A DNA stretch of 64,000 bases from assembly GCF_009363715.1 (NCBI RefSeq), contig NZ_CP045404.1:3750001-3814000 (forward strand), given 5' to 3'. The translations under genes and the position numbers were made by a program. Under the pieces are notes generated by a model. It made no database searches. It worked only from the letters and a program-made list of their open reading frames with translations, and was not told the origin of the DNA. The DNA is from Roseovarius sp. THAF9 (lineage in GTDB: Bacteria; Pseudomonadota; Alphaproteobacteria; Rhodobacterales; Rhodobacteraceae). Below are positions 62,601 to 64,000 of this stretch, piece after piece (the first letter of the stretch is position 1; each line of letters begins with the position of its first letter).

Positions 62601-64000
62601 GGTATTTCTTGGACAGCACCGCGCTTGGCGTATCGTCGCCCATGCTGGCCACGGCCTCCTTGCCGTCCTCGGCCATCGGCGCCAGCACCTGTTCCAGTTC
62701 CTCGACGGAATAGCCCGCGGCGATCTGGCGGCGGCGCAGCTCAGTGCCTTCGCAGGTCGCCGTCTCGGTCACCCCGGCAAGGCGCTCATCGAGGTCGGTG
62801 ATCTTGCCCACCCATTCATCAAAGGGCAGGGCGCGGGCCATTTTGTCCTTGATCTCGGTGTCGTGGTAGAGAACGCCCTTCTGGGTGTCGACGGCCAGCA
62901 TCTGGCCCGGGCCCAGCGCGCCTTTTTCGCGCACCGTGGCCTCGTCGATCGGGACCATCCCGGCCTCGGAGCCGGCGATCACGAGGCCATCGCCCGTCAC
63001 CACGTAGCGCATCGGACGCAATCCGTTCCGGTCGAGCCCGGCACAAACCCAGCGGCCATCTGTCATGGCCAGCGCGGCGGGGCCATCCCACGGCTCCATC
63101 ACCGAGTTGCAGTAGGAATACATGTCGCGCCACGCCTGCGGCAGTTCCTCGGCCTGCTTGGACCAGCTTTCGGGGACCAGCATGGTTTTGGCCATGGGGG
63201 CAGAGCGACCGGCGCGCACCAAAACCTCGAAAACAGAGTCTAACGCGGCGGAATCCGACGATCCTTGGGCGATGATCGGCTTGATGTCATCGGCCAATTC
63301 GCCAAAGGACTGCGAGGCCATGCGAATCTCGTGGCTTTTCATCCAGTTGGTGTTGCCCTTCAGCGTGTTGATCTCGCCGTTATGGGCCAGCATGCGGAAG
63401 GGCTGCGCCAGCCACCATTGCGGGAAGGTGTTGGTGGAATAACGCTGGTGATAGATGGCGAAGTTCGACTTGAACCGCTCGTCCTTGAGGTCGGGATAGA
63501 ATTCCGCGACCTGCTCGGCCAGCATCATGCCCTTGTAGATGATGCTGCGGCAGGACAGTGACGCGATATAAAGCTGCCCGACACCGGCGGCGGCGGCGGC
63601 TTTCTCGATCCGGCGGCGGATGACGTATAGCTCGCGCTCGAAGTCTTCCTCGTCGATGCTCTTGGCGTTGGAGATCAGGATCTGCTCGATCTCGGGGCGG
63701 GTCGCGTTGGCCTTTTCACCCAGCACGCTGATATCTACGGGCACGTGCCGCCAGCCGTAGATATAGTGGCCCATGCGCAGCACTTCGGTTTCCACGATGG
63801 TCCGGCAGGTTTCCTGCGCCCCGAAATCGGTCCGCGGCAGAAAGACCTGGCCCACGGCGAGAAGTTGATCTTCGCGCGGTTCGTGGCCGGTGCGGCGCAC
63901 CTGGTCATAGAAAAACGGTGCGGGGATCTGGATATGGATGCCGGCCCCGTCGCCGGTCTTGCCATCGGCATCGACAGCGCCGCGGTGCCAGATGGCTTTG
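59641..64000 (-). CDS. gltB: Glutamate synthase (NADPH) large subunit, N-terminus beyond the window
   Basis: About 1,453 residues of GltB are readable; the first part of the gene, including the N-terminal nucleophilic Cys, lies beyond base 64000. The class II glutamine amidotransferase domain is recognised by GDGAGIHIQIP and SNFAIYHQRYSTNTFP. The central domain follows, then the FMN-binding synthase domain (SGHNGGTGASPATSIKYAG, MGCIMVRQCQSNTCPVGVCTQ with three cysteines for the [3Fe-4S] cluster) and the C-terminal GXGXG beta-helix (EGCGSNGCEYMTGG). With GltD it makes two glutamates from glutamine and 2-oxoglutarate. gltD is not seen downstream in the window. Confidence 0.97.
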   Translation of the reverse strand, partial: KAIWHRGAVDADGKTGDGAGIHIQIPAPFFYDQVRRTGHEPREDQLLAVGQVFLPRTDFGAQETCRTIVETEVLRMGHYIYGWRHVPVDISVLGEKANATRPEIEQILISNAKSIDEEDFERELYVIRRRIEKAAAAAGVGQLYIASLSCRSIIYKGMMLAEQVAEFYPDLKDERFKSNFAIYHQRYSTNTFPQWWLAQPFRMLAHNGEINTLKGNTNWMKSHEIRMASQSFGELADDIKPIIAQGSSDSAALDSVFEVLVRAGRSAPMAKTMLVPESWSKQAEELPQAWRDMYSYCNSVMEPWDGPAALAMTDGRWVCAGLDRNGLRPMRYVVTGDGLVIAGSEAGMVPIDEATVREKGALGPGQMLAVDTQKGVLYHDTEIKDKMARALPFDEWVGKITDLDERLAGVTETATCEGTELRRRQIAAGYSVEELEQVLAPMAEDGKEAVASMGDDTPSAVLSKKYRPLSHYFRQNFSQVTNPPIDSLREFRVMSLKTRFGNLKNVLDESSSQTEIMVLESPFVGNAQWQTMLGCLNADVCEIDCTFEAGTGALRNGLERIRAEAEDAVRSGAGHIVLTDQGVSETRIAMPMILATSAVHSHLTRKGLRTFTSLMVRSAECIDPHYFAVLIGAGATVVNAYLAEDSLADRIERGLLDCSLTEAVARYRLAIDQGLLKIMSKMGISVISSYRGGLNFEAVGLSRAMCAEYFPGLVSRISGIGVSGIQAKLEEIHATAFRGGKHVLPIGGFYKSRKSGETHAWGAQTMHMMQMACNKASFELWKRYSQAMQANPPIHLRDLMAIKPMGETVPLEEVESVTAIRKRFVTPGMSLGALSPEAHKTLNVAMNRIGARSDSGEGGEDPAHFVPEPNGDNPSAKIKQVASGRFGVTAEYLNQCEELEIKVAQGAKPGEGGQLPGMKVTKLIARLRHSTEGVTLISPPPHHDIYSIEDLAQLIYDLKQINPTVKVCVKLVSQSGVGTIAAGVAKAKADVILISGHNGGTGASPATSIKYAGLPWEMGLTEAHQVLSMNNLRSRITLRTDGGLRTGRDIVMAAMMGAEEYGIGTAALIAMGCIMVRQCQSNTCPVGVCTQDESLREKFTGNADKVVNLITFYAQEVREVLASIGARSLDDVIGRADLLTQVSRGSAHLDDLDLNPMLITVDGAQHITYDRNKPRNEVPDTLDAEIVRDAARFLNDGEKMQLHYAVQNTHRTVGTRVSSHIVRNFGMRNALQPDHLTVKLTGSAGQSLGAFAAPGLKIEVSGDANDYVGKGLSGGTIVVRPPMVSPLEAADNTIIGNTVLYGATEGYLFAAGRAGERFAVRNSGAKVVIEGCGSNGCEYMTGGMAVILGSVGANFAAGMTGGMAFLYDPEGDTDKLINRESVVTCPVTELHWLTQLKTLIERHGEETGSRRAAEILQYWEAEKDKFVQVCPKEMLGKLEHPIGIEDNAVPAE

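Noticed and set aside
1-64000. CRISPR arrays, toxin-antitoxin pairs, defence islands, prophage structural genes, rRNA genes
   Set aside because: No regularly spaced repeats, cas-like proteins, paired small antitoxin/toxin genes, nuclease/helicase defence modules or phage structural proteins were found.

Overview
The window is GC-rich alphaproteobacterial chromosome. Gene content (OpgCGH glucan synthesis, TRAP transporters, PetP/PetR-like regulators, two polyamine-type ABC operons, M24 ectoine-hydrolase-like enzyme) and gene style (many ATGA/GTGA stop-start overlaps) point to a Rhodobacteraceae (Roseobacter-clade) bacterium. No plasmid, phage or CRISPR module was seen. All calls come from reading the sequence and remembered family knowledge; no database search was run.

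Layout. 1-8.4 kb: the end of a CitE/HpcH-type lyase, a TPP-dependent acetolactate-synthase-like enzyme, a TTC38-type TPR protein, then opgC-opgG-opgH coupled by ATGA overlaps (osmoregulated periplasmic glucan). 8.4-14.1 kb: exported rhodanese, hydroxypyruvate isomerase, zinc alcohol dehydrogenase and a TRAP transporter (Q, M, P). 14.2-20.3 kb: five genes for lipid-linked glycosylation (two GT2, a flippase-like membrane protein, a methyltransferase, a GT39-like membrane glycosyltransferase). They lie between an intact tRNA-Pro(CGG) and a decayed direct repeat of its 3' half, with a tyrosine-recombinase C-terminal remnant next to the tRNA: the geometry of an old tRNA-integrated island. 20.4-30.7 kb: leucine/BCAA genes (leuB, leuD, leuC, ilvE) interspersed with a GNAT, a LysR/SDR divergent pair, an EEP-family protein, a membrane protein and petP/petR-like regulators.

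30.8-51.3 kb: an orphan citrate-lyase-alpha-like gene, then a polyamine/opine neighbourhood: a minus-strand ABC operon (ATPase, binding protein, two unusual enlarged permeases), an M24 hydrolase, a leucine-rich-repeat protein, a class III aminotransferase, a GntR regulator, and a second, plus-strand PotFGHI-like operon ending in a PuuB-like FAD oxidase. Import, transamination and oxidation of a polyamine or related amine is the simplest reading. A GlxA-type AraC regulator, a DMT exporter and a periplasmic glutathione peroxidase follow. 51.5-64 kb: threonine catabolism (kbl, a cysteine-synthase-family gene, tdh), hydantoinase/oxoprolinase, queG, a GST, mtgA and most of gltB (its N-terminus lies beyond the window).

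Most notable: the tRNA-Pro island with decayed integrase; a 28-codon ORF built from two perfect hairpins that exactly bridges the two permease genes of the second ABC operon; a permease with a ~265-residue insertion; a cysteine-synthase homologue inside the kbl-tdh operon; and a recurrent AGANACTG-type word that appears concentrated in the last third of the window.
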